This document shows, piece by piece, positions 18,533 to 25,525 of a DNA stretch of 64,000 bases (position 1 is its first letter; the number at the start of each line of letters is the position of its first letter). A model generated the notes under the pieces. That model did not search any database, had not been told where the DNA came from, and was given only the letters and a program-made list of their open reading frames with translations. The stretch covers positions 62,001 through 126,000 of the forward strand of contig NZ_JBHSYO010000006.1 of assembly GCF_042662685.1 (NCBI RefSeq). Reading direction: 5' to 3'. Position numbers and translations under genes: made by a program. Source of the stretch: Pseudobowmanella zhangzhouensis. GTDB lineage: Bacteria; Pseudomonadota; Gammaproteobacteria; Enterobacterales; Alteromonadaceae.

Positions 18533-18631
18533 CAAAGCAACTCAATTCGGACCAAAACTCGCTGTCACATTTTTTGCAAACGGCGCAACAAATGCGCCAT
18601 TAACTTTTGGTCTTTGGTTACGACGTTATGT
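18527..18631 (+). other. attC site 3
   Basis: R'' ACCTAAC (exact RYYYAAC) overlaps the stop of cassette 3. The right end is ACGTTATGT. GACCAAAA on the left pairs with TTTTGGTC on the right, and a GGCGCA/TGCGCC hairpin forms the tip. 105 bp. Confidence 0.72.
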
Positions 18632-18646
18632 CCCATGGAGTGGCGC

Positions 18647-19255
18647 GTGAACATCTGCCTTACCCTGACCGAAATTAACTGGGCGCTGACCAAAGATGTC
18701 TTTTCCATAATAGGCACCGTCGGAGCGCTTATCTTTGCTGGCTTTGGCCTTAGCACTTGGAAACGGCAACTCAGGGGTACAAGCGAGTATGAGCTGGCAA
18801 AGAAATCCATACTCCTAACCTATGAAGTGCAACAGTTAATCCAAGGGGTTAGAAACCCTATGCTTTACCTGCGCAAAGAAGAAGTTGAAGCAGGCAGAAA
18901 AATAGAAGAAGAGCAAAGAATTTACGACGAACGCATGAAAGCTCTTTATCTAAAATGGGCCGAACTACAAACAGTCCGCCTTGAATCAAAGGTAATTTGG
19001 TCAACTAATGCTCACGACTGCTTTAACGATATTCAGAAAATAATCGGAGAGCTCAGAGGCGCTATCTGGCTGCATTTTTGGATGAAGGGTGCATACGCAG
19101 GGCCGGGCGCTAAAGTTGACAACAACCCAGACAGAGTAATCGAAAATGGGAAAATAGTTTATTTTGAATCCGATGAAGATGAATTCTCATTGAAAATAAA
19201 ATCATCTGTCGAAAAAGTCGAAAATTTCTTTAAAGATAAAGTCAGATCAAGATGA
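18647..19255 (+). CDS. Cassette 4: membrane-anchored protein with helical cytoplasmic domain
   Basis: The GTG at 18647 has GGAG 7 nt upstream; the in-frame ATG at 18635 is an alternative that lacks a ribosome site. About 203 residues. One transmembrane segment (VFSIIGTVGALIFAGFGLSTW) near the N-terminus is followed by a long charged, probably coiled-coil stretch (LRKEEVEAGRKIEEEQRIYDERMKAL in pieces). The C-terminal domain is acidic. No recognised family. Membrane proteins of this shape occur widely in integron cassettes. Confidence 0.68.
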   Translation: MNICLTLTEINWALTKDVFSIIGTVGALIFAGFGLSTWKRQLRGTSEYELAKKSILLTYEVQQLIQGVRNPMLYLRKEEVEAGRKIEEEQRIYDERMKALYLKWAELQTVRLESKVIWSTNAHDCFNDIQKIIGELRGAIWLHFWMKGAYAGPGAKVDNNPDRVIENGKIVYFESDEDEFSLKIKSSVEKVENFFKDKVRSR

Positions 19256-19256
19256 A

Positions 19257-19343
19257 ACATAACAATGCGCTTAACACCGTTCGCTTCTCTCACTGGACTC
19301 GCAAAAGCTGCGCTTTTGCTCGCCCATTAGCAAAGCGTTAAGT
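19257..19343 (+). other. attC site 4
   Basis: Left end ACATAAC; right R' box GTTAAGT (exact GTTRRRY). The tip hairpin GACTCGCAAAAGC-TG-CGCTTTTGCTCG is nearly perfect. 87 bp, starting on the stop codon of cassette 4. Confidence 0.82.
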
Positions 19344-19362
19344 TTCAACAGAGAATTAAGCT

Positions 19363-19698
19363 ATGGAATACGCTTCAGGGCTAATCAAGTTAAAGCCCGG
19401 AACAGAAGATAAAGTTGAGGAGTGGCGTAGCACGATAGCTTCTCGTTTAAATGAAGCAGCAGCCACTCTGAGAGATGAAGATGTTCAGGTTGAATCTTGG
19501 TTTAAGGTGGAACTAAACGGTGAAAAATATCTTCTCTGGTATCTGCGAGCCAAATCAATCAAACGAGTATTTGAGGTTTCAATGCAACTGAAACACCCCA
19601 TTGACAAGTTTCACTATGATCTTATGGCCGAGATTACATCCAAAAACGGGAACATTTTGGCGGAACCCCTAATTGATATTCCACGCAATGAAACATAA
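19363..19698 (+). CDS. Cassette 5: DUF6176-like protein
   Basis: 111 residues, soluble. The N-terminus ASGLIKLKPGTEDKVEEWRSTI and the middle LNGEKYLLWYLRAKSIKRVFEV match my memory of the DUF6176 family, a dimeric alpha-beta barrel-like fold that is often cassette-borne in vibrios. No activity is established. It lies between attC 4 and attC 5. Confidence 0.7.
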   Translation: MEYASGLIKLKPGTEDKVEEWRSTIASRLNEAAATLRDEDVQVESWFKVELNGEKYLLWYLRAKSIKRVFEVSMQLKHPIDKFHYDLMAEITSKNGNILAEPLIDIPRNET

Positions 19699-19772
19699 CA
19701 AGTTACTGTTGTCGCGCACCCGCTGGGGCGGCCTACGCTGCGCTTCTGACGCCCCATAGCTTTGCGATAGAC
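19693..19772 (+). other. attC site 5 (degenerate right end)
   Basis: Left ACATAAC overlapping the stop of cassette 5. The interior hairpin GGGGCG.../...CGCCCC is clear. The right box reads GATAGAC instead of GTTAGAC, which would damage the crossover point. 80 bp. Confidence 0.65.
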
Positions 19773-19788
19773 AACCAAGGGAAGCTTA

Positions 19789-20256
19789 ATGAAAAACGTA
19801 CTTACGATATTGTTTTTTTATTTCATCTCATCTTCTGTCCACGCAGCCAGTCCGCTTTCTGAGTCAGATTTAAGAAAACTAACTCAGCAGTTTATTGAAG
19901 CAAAAAACCAGCGTCAGCAACCTGACTCCAATGAAGAAGACATTGATTACTTTCTTTCGTTTTTAGCTGACGAATTTAAGGATGAACATGTTAAATTTAA
20001 TGTGACAATAACGAGTAAAGATGAGTTGCGGTATGGAATGATCGCAAAACTAGAAGATAAAATATACTTTAGCAACGTAGAGATTTTAGAAATAATGATT
20101 GGTAGTAATGTTGCTTTCGTTAAGTTTAAAGAACACGCAAAGGGTCAACCCAGTCACATGGACAAACCTTTCGAATATACCGCGATCAATATTATGTCAT
20201 TAGAATTTAATGACCTCGGCAAAATAAAACATATAAGACGCCACCATGGTTTGTAA
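19789..20256 (+). CDS. Cassette 6: exported NTF2/SnoaL-like protein
   Basis: 155 residues with a Sec signal peptide (MKNVLTILFFYFISSSVHAA, cleavage near 19-20). The mature part has the outline of an NTF2/SnoaL-type fold: an N-terminal helix (LRKLTQQFIEAKNQRQ), IDYFLSFLADEFKDEHVKF, then beta-rich stretches (NVEILEIMIGSNVAFVKFKEHA; FEYTAINIMSLEFND). The fold call is inference. GGGAAG is a good ribosome site. No catalytic motif seen. Confidence 0.68.
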   Translation: MKNVLTILFFYFISSSVHAASPLSESDLRKLTQQFIEAKNQRQQPDSNEEDIDYFLSFLADEFKDEHVKFNVTITSKDELRYGMIAKLEDKIYFSNVEILEIMIGSNVAFVKFKEHAKGQPSHMDKPFEYTAINIMSLEFNDLGKIKHIRRHHGL

Positions 20257-20337
20257 TTGGTCAAAAAATACGCATAAACACTCGCTTCACTCGGTATTTT
20301 AGCCTACCTATATTAGCCAATTATACCGACGTTTTTT
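20254..20337 (+). other. attC-like palindrome 6 (degenerate)
   Basis: Left arm TAATTGGTC...AAAATAC and right arm GTATTTTAG...GCCAATTA pair over much of the site, with a CTCGCTTCACTCG tip as in other attC sites. The R boxes are poor (GTAAT; GTTTTTT). It occupies the expected place between two cassettes. Confidence 0.45.
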
Positions 20338-20343
20338 GTCACG

Positions 20344-20652
20344 ATGAAATTAGCCAATAGAATTCCTTTCTCTATCTTTGTGGGCATTGCTGCTGCGGTC
20401 ATTGGTCTCATCACATTTCTGATCCACTGGTTTTTCTGGGAGGTTAGAGGTGGTCCACTAGCTGGCTACAACTTACTGTTAGGCCCGGGCAACCTTACGC
20501 TTACATATATCTGGCACCCTCTTTTCACAGAGGAGTTATCACTCGCACCTAAAGTTGCGCTTATGCTGTTTGGGCAATTTGCTTTAGTATCCGGTATTGT
20601 GGAAATTGGTCATCGATTTATTAATCGAATCTTTAAGTCCCGAGCCATATAA
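20344..20652 (+). CDS. Cassette 7: small membrane protein
   Basis: 102 residues with two hydrophobic segments (IFVGIAAAVIGLITFLIHWFF and VALMLFGQFALVSGIVEIG). It begins within 10 bp of palindrome 6 and ends on the R'' box of attC 7. No family recognised. Confidence 0.62.
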   Translation: MKLANRIPFSIFVGIAAAVIGLITFLIHWFFWEVRGGPLAGYNLLLGPGNLTLTYIWHPLFTEELSLAPKVALMLFGQFALVSGIVEIGHRFINRIFKSRAI

Positions 20653-20740
20653 CAAACGCAAAAACCACTTGCTTCGCTCATTGCAGACACAAGCGCGCGG
20701 GCCAATTAAAATTATAGCCCGCGGTTCGTATCGGTTATCC
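20647..20740 (+). other. attC site 7
   Basis: Left ATATAAC with TAACAAACGC, identical at the start to many vibrio attC sites. Right end GGTTATCC. GCGCGGGCC pairs with GGCCCGCG-like AGCCCGCGG inside. 94 bp. Confidence 0.62.
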
Positions 20741-20760
20741 GGAGTTTAAATTGCAAAGGA

Positions 20761-21105
20761 ATGCAGACAATCTTGGTCATTTTAAGCGCTTCACTTCAAT
20801 TGTTTTATTTGCTGGCGTTATTCCACATCGGACTCGGTGCATTCAACGCAATGGATTTAGTGGCAAGTGGAGACCCTAAACTGATTGCAGGGACGTTATC
20901 AGCAAGTATTGTCAAATCGCTACTTGCCGCAGCGCCATCAGTTTTTGGACTTCTGCTGAGCGCACACTTAACCCGTACCGTAGGTGCGCTGCCAAAGTGG
21001 TTTAAGAGTTACAGCCGTTTTATGTCTTACTTGTGGCTATTATTTGTTCCAGTCGGCTCTTTTATTGGTTACTTACAACTTAAGCGGCTACGCAATGCTA
21101 GCTAA
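20761..21105 (+). CDS. Cassette 8: MotA/ExbB-like short membrane protein
   Basis: 114 residues with three hydrophobic segments. The middle part, DLVASGDPKLIAGTLSASIVKSLLAAAPSVFGLLLSAH, resembles the core of MotA/TolQ/ExbB proton-channel proteins (acidic residue, GDP.LIAG, small-residue helix). It is much shorter than those and lacks the cytoplasmic domain. The likeness is inference. There is no attC palindrome after its stop, so this is the last cassette or has lost its site. Confidence 0.58.
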   Translation: MQTILVILSASLQLFYLLALFHIGLGAFNAMDLVASGDPKLIAGTLSASIVKSLLAAAPSVFGLLLSAHLTRTVGALPKWFKSYSRFMSYLWLLFVPVGSFIGYLQLKRLRNAS

Positions 21106-21273
21106 GCCAATATTGTTCAGCCAACTAGCTCGTATAGAACGTTCGCACAACTCACCCGGTTAAACCCCCACTCACCCCTATTGCCATTCTCAAACTTGCC
21201 GGTTTCACCGACACTGGATGTCGATAGCTACAGCGCGAGTCCAGTAGCGGCTCGGCCACAAAAGGATGTTGTT

Positions 21274-21435
21274 ATGAAAACCCTATACCGTGTACTTATC
21301 TTAATCGCGCTGCTGGTTGCGGCGATTGCTTCCTACAGTGTTGGCAGCCAAACCGGCATGTTCGCTTTCATCATTCTCGGTTTTTTACTGGAAGGCGCGT
21401 TCTGGCTGGGTTTATTCCCCGCGAAAAAACGCTGA
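21274..21435 (+). CDS. 53-residue membrane protein
   Basis: Start at ATG 21274 with AAGGA 9 nt upstream; the longer frame from 21181 has no ribosome site. Two hydrophobic segments (VLILIALLVAAIASYSVG and MFAFIILGFLLEGAFWLGLF), ending in PAKKR. Base composition is like the chromosomal genes, not the cassettes. Unknown function. Confidence 0.65.
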   Translation: MKTLYRVLILIALLVAAIASYSVGSQTGMFAFIILGFLLEGAFWLGLFPAKKR

Positions 21436-21537
21436 CCCCACAACATTAGCCACTAATCGCCCATGCCATAGCCTAAATGCCCAAGCTATGGCACACTCCG
21501 CAGCGGACACAAAATAAGCATAAAAACGGAGTAACAC

Positions 21538-23076
21538 ATGTCTGCGCAATCTACCTGGGTAACCCGCGCGCTCGATAAAGTCGAGAAAGTGGGGAACAAG
21601 TTGCCGGATCCGGCAATGATTTTCTTCTTTTCACTGGTCTTGGTTTGGGTACTCTCAGCCATCCTTTCCAATTTCAGCTTTGATGCCATCGACCCGCGCA
21701 ACGGCGAAGCGGTGGTGGTCAATAACCTGTTAACCGGTGCATCCATGGCGGACTTTTTGTCGCGCATGGTGGTCACTTTCACCAGCTTTGCGCCACTTGG
21801 CGTGGTACTGGTGGCCATGTTAGGTGTGGGTGTTGCTGAACACTCGGGCTTTATCAGCGCCGGTTTGAAACGCATTCTGGATTTTACCCCTAAAGCCCTG
21901 TTAACCCCGGTAGTGGTGTTAGTCGGCATTATCAGCCATACCGCTACAGACGCGGGTTACGTGTTGGTGATCCCGCTGGCCGGCGTGATTTTCTACGCAA
22001 TGGGTCGCCATCCCCTGGCAGGTATCGCGGCAGCGTTTGCTGGTGTATCTGGCGGTTTTGCCGCGAACTTTATCCCGTCTGCGATTGATCCGTTACTGCA
22101 AAGCTTCACCCAGACTGCGGCACAAATTATTGAGCCGGGTATGCAGGTTAACCCACTGAACAACTGGTTTTTTAACTCTGCATCCAGCCTGTTGATTATC
22201 GGTCTGGCCTGGTTCCTGACCGATAAAGTGATTGAGCCACGTTTAAAAGACACCCCTATCGACGGTGATCCAGCCGAAATTCCACGCTTTGATGAGCTGG
22301 ACGAAAAGCAAACCAAAGCGCTGCGCTGGGCATCCCTGACGCTGCTGGGCGGCATTATCGCGCTGGTTGCTATTTTGATCCCGGAAAGCTCACCGATGCG
22401 TGCGCCTGACGGCCAGCTGGCATCGTTTGCCGCACCGGTAATGCGTTCAATTGTACCGCTGATCTTCCTGCTGTTTATCCTGCCGGGTGTGGTGTATGGC
22501 TATATGTCCGGTGCGTTTAGCAGCTCCAAAGACATGATCGCCTGCATGACCAAGGCGATGAACGGCATGAGCTATTACATCGTGATGGCATTTTTCTGTG
22601 CGCTGTTTATCGATGCATTTGCCAAGTCTAATCTGGGCACCTTGCTGGCAGTAGAGGGCGCCAGTGGCCTGCAGGCGATGAACCTGCCGCCGATGGTGAC
22701 GATTGTAGGCATTATCCTGCTGACCGCTTTTGTGAACCTGTTTGTGGGCTCATCATCAGCTAAGTGGGCGTTGCTGGGGCCGATTTTTGTGCCAATGCTG
22801 ATGCAATTGAATATCTCACCGGACCTGACCCAAATGGCCTATCGCGTGGGTGACAGCTCATCGAATATCATTACCCCATTGATGCCGTATTTCCCACTGG
22901 TGGTGGTGTATTGCCAGCGTTATGTGAAGAGCACCGGGATCGGTACGCTGCTGTCGCTGATGATTCCGTTTACCTTTACCATCCTGATTGCCTGGACCCT
23001 GTTCCTGCTCGGTTACTGGGCACTGGGCTTACCGCTGGGCATTCAGTCCAGTTACGTATACCCTGCAGTAGGGTAA
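21538..23076 (+). CDS. abgT: AbgT-family transporter
   Basis: 512 residues, about the family length (508 in E. coli). Inner-membrane transporter of p-aminobenzoyl-glutamate or, in MtrF/YdaH-type members, exporter of sulfonamides. Recognisable blocks: VEKVGNKLPDPAMIFF (18-33), GVAEHSGFISAGLK (about 100), SHTATDAGYVLVIPLAG (about 133), GFAANFIPSAIDPLLQ, SSAKWALLGPIFVPML (about 400) and RVGDSSSNIITPLMPYFPLV (about 440). These are the helical-hairpin regions that bind Na+ and substrate in the YdaH/MtrF structures. Single gene with its own terminator. Import versus drug export is not decidable here. Confidence 0.92.
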   Translation: MSAQSTWVTRALDKVEKVGNKLPDPAMIFFFSLVLVWVLSAILSNFSFDAIDPRNGEAVVVNNLLTGASMADFLSRMVVTFTSFAPLGVVLVAMLGVGVAEHSGFISAGLKRILDFTPKALLTPVVVLVGIISHTATDAGYVLVIPLAGVIFYAMGRHPLAGIAAAFAGVSGGFAANFIPSAIDPLLQSFTQTAAQIIEPGMQVNPLNNWFFNSASSLLIIGLAWFLTDKVIEPRLKDTPIDGDPAEIPRFDELDEKQTKALRWASLTLLGGIIALVAILIPESSPMRAPDGQLASFAAPVMRSIVPLIFLLFILPGVVYGYMSGAFSSSKDMIACMTKAMNGMSYYIVMAFFCALFIDAFAKSNLGTLLAVEGASGLQAMNLPPMVTIVGIILLTAFVNLFVGSSSAKWALLGPIFVPMLMQLNISPDLTQMAYRVGDSSSNIITPLMPYFPLVVVYCQRYVKSTGIGTLLSLMIPFTFTILIAWTLFLLGYWALGLPLGIQSSYVYPAVG

Positions 23077-23084
23077 CTAATCAT

Positions 23085-23109
23085 AAAGCGCCCATCCGGG
23101 CGCTTTTTT
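23085..23109 (+). terminator. Terminator of the AbgT gene
   Basis: AAAGCGCCC, loop ATCC, GGGCGCTTT, then T-run. The next gene starts only a few bases later. Confidence 0.92.
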
Positions 23110-23113
23110 GTTT

Positions 23114-23710
23114 ATGCATAATGTGAAATTCGACAGTGCAATTTTAGATATTCTGCTTGCTCACCCGCAGGGGATTAGCGAGTACGAACTCATACGGCTA
23201 TTGCAACAGCCGCCCTATCAGCTGATCAAGGCTGATGCCCTGGCCGATAATCACGTGATGTTTCAAACCCACTTTATTTTGTTCAACAGCCTTTACCGCT
23301 TGCGCCATCGTTTACTCACAGAGCAGCGCGGCAATCTGCTGATCAGTGCCAGCAGCATTAAGCGCTTACCCTTCAGCCCGGGTGAAGATGCGCTGCAGCA
23401 AAGCGACAAACTGCAGGCGTATTATCTGGACTGGCGCAACCTGCACGACACCAGTGAAGACGATGTGGATGACATGCTGGAACGATTTTGGCTGCGCATG
23501 GCTGGGATATCTGAAGCATTGGATCCGGACACAGTGCAACAGGCTTTTACCACGTTAGAGTTGCACCCCAACGCAACATTACTGGAAGCCAAACAACAAT
23601 ACCGTCGCCTGCTACATCAGGCGCATCCGGATAAAGGGGGCGACAGCGAACGCACTGTTGCACTCAAACAGGCCTTTGATATCGCCAGTGCCCACCTAAA
23701 ACATCAATAA
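23114..23710 (+). CDS. DnaJ-related protein with C-terminal J domain
   Basis: ATG 23114, 198 residues. The N-terminal part is the DNAJ-related domain found in gammaproteobacteria (AILDILLAHPQGISEYELIRLLQ; HFILFNSLYRLRHRL). The C-terminal 60 residues are a J domain (ALTTL-like start at about 140) with the HPD motif in LLHQAHPDKGG (about 176), which stimulates DnaK ATPase. There is no Gly/Phe linker or zinc finger, so it is a specialised co-chaperone. The start codon lies at the foot of the AbgT terminator with no clear ribosome site. Confidence 0.88.
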   Translation: MHNVKFDSAILDILLAHPQGISEYELIRLLQQPPYQLIKADALADNHVMFQTHFILFNSLYRLRHRLLTEQRGNLLISASSIKRLPFSPGEDALQQSDKLQAYYLDWRNLHDTSEDDVDDMLERFWLRMAGISEALDPDTVQQAFTTLELHPNATLLEAKQQYRRLLHQAHPDKGGDSERTVALKQAFDIASAHLKHQ

Positions 23711-24006
23711 GGCGTATCAATACTAAATGGCAGGGTTACCGGGCTGCTGGGGCGCTGTGGGTTGCCAATCATTTCATCGTAAGGCGTGTCATGTTGCATA
23801 CAGGACTCGCGTACCGCAAAACCACTGAATGCTTCGCGAATAGACATCGCATTGAAAAACCGCATCGGGCGATCGTCTTCGGCATACAGAATCCCTTCTT
23901 CGCCATTTATGCTGAGTTTGACCAGATACAAGCTCATTTCATGGGCTAGCACCGTAAGCTGGTCAATCGGTTGGGTCGGACTCAGTTGGCTCAGATAGTA
24001 TTTCAT
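23704..24006 (-). CDS. DUF6482 family protein
   Basis: 100 residues from the ATG at 24006, chosen because AGGAG lies 7 nt upstream; the ATG two codons earlier is too close to it. The protein has LVKLSINGEEGILYAEDDRPMRFFNAMSIREAF in sequence blocks and ends PYDEMIGNPQ..., the pattern of DUF6482. Small, soluble, function unknown. It overlaps the 3' end of the DnaJ-related gene by 7 bp, convergent. Confidence 0.78.
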   Translation of the reverse strand: MKYYLSQLSPTQPIDQLTVLAHEMSLYLVKLSINGEEGILYAEDDRPMRFFNAMSIREAFSGFAVRESCMQHDTPYDEMIGNPQRPSSPVTLPFSIDTPY

Positions 24007-24156
24007 CGGCATTCTCCTGTTGTTGTTTTTTTGTACGCCACTTTGCAATGAGCCGATCTCCTGTTGTGTAAATTTTCCGTAAAAGCTGACCTGGATCGCT
24101 ATTTTGCATCCGCATTTGCAGTACACTGCCAATAAATTCAATACGTTGGAAACCCT

Positions 24157-24690
24157 ATGCAAACTCAGAAATTTTCCCCACTGGTGATGTTTTTTCACTG
24201 GTTTACGTTTTTAGCCTTAATTGGCGTTTATGTGGCGGTTGAAGGCCACGAATGGTTTGAACGCGGTACCGATATGCGTAAATATTTTATGATTGCGCAC
24301 TTCTGGCTGGGCCTGAGCGTGCTGTTGCTGACTGTGCCGCGCATCATTACCCGTTTCTTCAGCGCTTATCCGCCAATTACCCCGACACCACCGGTATGGC
24401 AGGATAAAATCGCCAAACTCACCCTGTTAGCCATGTATGTGTGGATGCTGGCCATGCCTTTACTGGGTTGGGCAATGCAAAGTGCCGAAGGGCGCGAGGT
24501 GACGTTCTGGGGTATGCAATTACCGGCCTTGCTGGACCTTAATAAAGAGTTGGGGCATGACCTGGAAGAAGTCCATGAAGCGTTGGGCACATTTGGTTAT
24601 CTGTTAATAGGCGTTCATATTCTGGCCGCCATCTGGCATCAGCATGTGATGAAAGACGACACTCTGCAGCGTATGCGTCCGGGCAGGTAG
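24157..24690 (+). CDS. Cytochrome b561 family protein
   Basis: 177 residues, four transmembrane helices, diheme b-type membrane cytochrome of the CybB/YodB/YceJ group. His14 in VMFFHWFTF, His48 in MIAHFWLGL, and two histidines near the C-terminus (HEALGTFGYLLIGVHILAAIWHQHVMKD) are the expected heme ligands. Known members oxidise quinol and pass electrons, for instance to superoxide. It diverges from DUF6482. Confidence 0.9.
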   Translation: MQTQKFSPLVMFFHWFTFLALIGVYVAVEGHEWFERGTDMRKYFMIAHFWLGLSVLLLTVPRIITRFFSAYPPITPTPPVWQDKIAKLTLLAMYVWMLAMPLLGWAMQSAEGREVTFWGMQLPALLDLNKELGHDLEEVHEALGTFGYLLIGVHILAAIWHQHVMKDDTLQRMRPGR

Positions 24691-24759
24691 CTCCCGGCGG
24701 GTAACTCGGGGCGAGTCCGTCTCGGCTAAAACACTGTACGGTTAAATAATGCTCCCCAC

Positions 24760-24786
24760 AGCGGTGCAGCCTGCACCGCTTTAATT
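24760..24786 (+). terminator. Probable terminator of cytochrome b561 gene
   Basis: AGCGGTGCA, loop GCC, TGCACCGCT followed by TTAATT. Good stem, weak T-tract. Confidence 0.55.
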
Positions 24787-24851
24787 CACAACGCATCGCC
24801 CCTTCCACACACAAAAACACTAACCCACTGTTTTATATAGATTTTTAAAAT

Positions 24852-24866
24852 TGGCACACACTCTGC
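24852..24866 (+). promoter_or_regulatory. Sigma-54 (-24/-12) promoter
   Basis: TTGGCACACACTCTGCT matches the RpoN consensus TGGCAC-N5-TTGCW at all but one key base, with GG and GC exactly ten bases apart. It points rightward into a gene-free structured region. Confidence 0.62.
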
Positions 24867-24877
24867 TAAATGAAAAC

Positions 24878-25043
24878 GTCTGTTTCGCAAGCCTAAAAAA
24901 GACAACAATGACCGTGCGCTTAGTTGATTAACAACACCAGGGATCGCTAAGTCGAAACAGTATGGATTGCGCCCCCACCGTGTCCGGGGGGCGCAAACTT
25001 TTCAACCAGGGATGGTTGTTCCTTTATGTTAGCGGAGCGCTAA
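24878..25043 (+). ncRNA. Candidate small RNA transcribed from the sigma-54 promoter
   Basis: In the 494-bp gap between cytochrome b561 and the next gene, the sequence after the -24/-12 promoter folds well. CTGTTTCG (24880-24887) pairs with CGAAACAG (24953-24960), enclosing a CTTAG/CTAAG stem whose loop exposes CCAGGGAT. TTGCGCCCCC (24967-24976) pairs with GGGGGCGCAA (24987-24996), followed by ACTTTT, a terminator-like end. Beyond it are two more hairpins: CAACC-AGGGAT-GGTTG (25003-25018) and TTAGCG-GAG-CGCTAA (25029-25043). The AGGGAT loop resembles CsrA sites. No credible ORF is present. The RNA and its 3' end (about 25002 or about 25050) are predictions. Confidence 0.5.
24967..25002 (+). 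terminator. GC-rich terminator-like hairpin of the candidate RNA
   Basis: Ten perfect pairs (TTGCGCCCCC with GGGGGCGCAA) around a 10-base loop, followed by ACTTTT. Confidence 0.55.
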
Positions 25044-25184
25044 TAATCTTTAACAATTCTGTTCAGCCTTGTTAAAAACGCGTCCACCATGCACTACACA
25101 CTGTTTTTAGTGCATTCATCCTTACCGTTTAGTCGCTGTCCACAATCAGGTATAACACTGGCTGTTTTCTTGTCAGGCAGCACT

Positions 25185-25457
25185 ATGGCGACCATCAAAA
25201 TCACCCGTGCCATCGGCTTAAATAAGCAGGATGCAATTCACTATTTTCAGACCCAGGCCAGTACACTGAATCCTGAGTTGGATTTAGATTGGCAATGGCA
25301 GGGTAATCAGGCCAAAGTTACCGGCCGCGGGGTGAAAGGGTTATTTACTATCGAAGAGCATCAGGTGGAGATCGAAGTTCGCCTGGGTTTATTGCTGTCT
25401 GCTTTTGCCTGCAAAGTGGAACGGGAAATTAACGGCTTTTTGGATCAACTAGCCTGA
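25185..25457 (+). CDS. Polyhydroxyalkanoic acid system family protein
   Basis: Start at ATG 25185, giving about 90 residues beginning MATIKITRAIGLNKQDA. The body (WQGNQAKVTGRGVKGLFTIEEHQVEIEVRLGLLLSAF in blocks) and the C-terminal helix (KVEREINGFLDQL) match the small family annotated as PHA granule/system proteins, which share a ligand-binding alpha/beta fold. No phaC or phasin is nearby, so a polyhydroxyalkanoate role is not supported by context. Confidence 0.75.
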   Translation: MATIKITRAIGLNKQDAIHYFQTQASTLNPELDLDWQWQGNQAKVTGRGVKGLFTIEEHQVEIEVRLGLLLSAFACKVEREINGFLDQLA

Positions 25458-25525
25458 TTAGATTGTTTTGGTCTTCACACAGCAGTTAGGATAATTGCTG
25501 TCAAAAACAATGAAATGGAACTTCG

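Larger units (their letters stand above)
17136..21105 (+). mobile_element. Integron gene-cassette array without visible integrase (CALIN)
   Basis: Eight small ORFs, all on the plus strand, are each followed by an imperfect palindrome of about 70-105 bp, except the last. The palindromes begin TAACAA at or just after the stop codon and most end in GTT-containing R' boxes such as GCGTTAGGT, GCGTTAGCC or GCGTTAAGT. That is the attC arrangement (R''-L''...L'-R'). The ORFs are visibly AT-richer than flanking genes and mostly unrelated to known families, with signal peptides or membrane helices, as in chromosomal integron cassettes. No tyrosine recombinase IntI is encoded anywhere in the window, so by definition this is a cluster of attC sites lacking an integrase, unless the integrase lies elsewhere in the genome. 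The left limit is a lone R'-like GTTATAC (17136-17142). Confidence 0.85.

Noticed and set aside
21106..21180. An eighth attC after the last cassette
   Set aside because: No TAAC...GTTRRRY pair and no convincing arms could be found.
24850..25000. Qrr-type quorum-sensing sRNA because of the sigma-54 promoter
   Set aside because: The conserved Qrr core sequence is not present and no luxO is adjacent.
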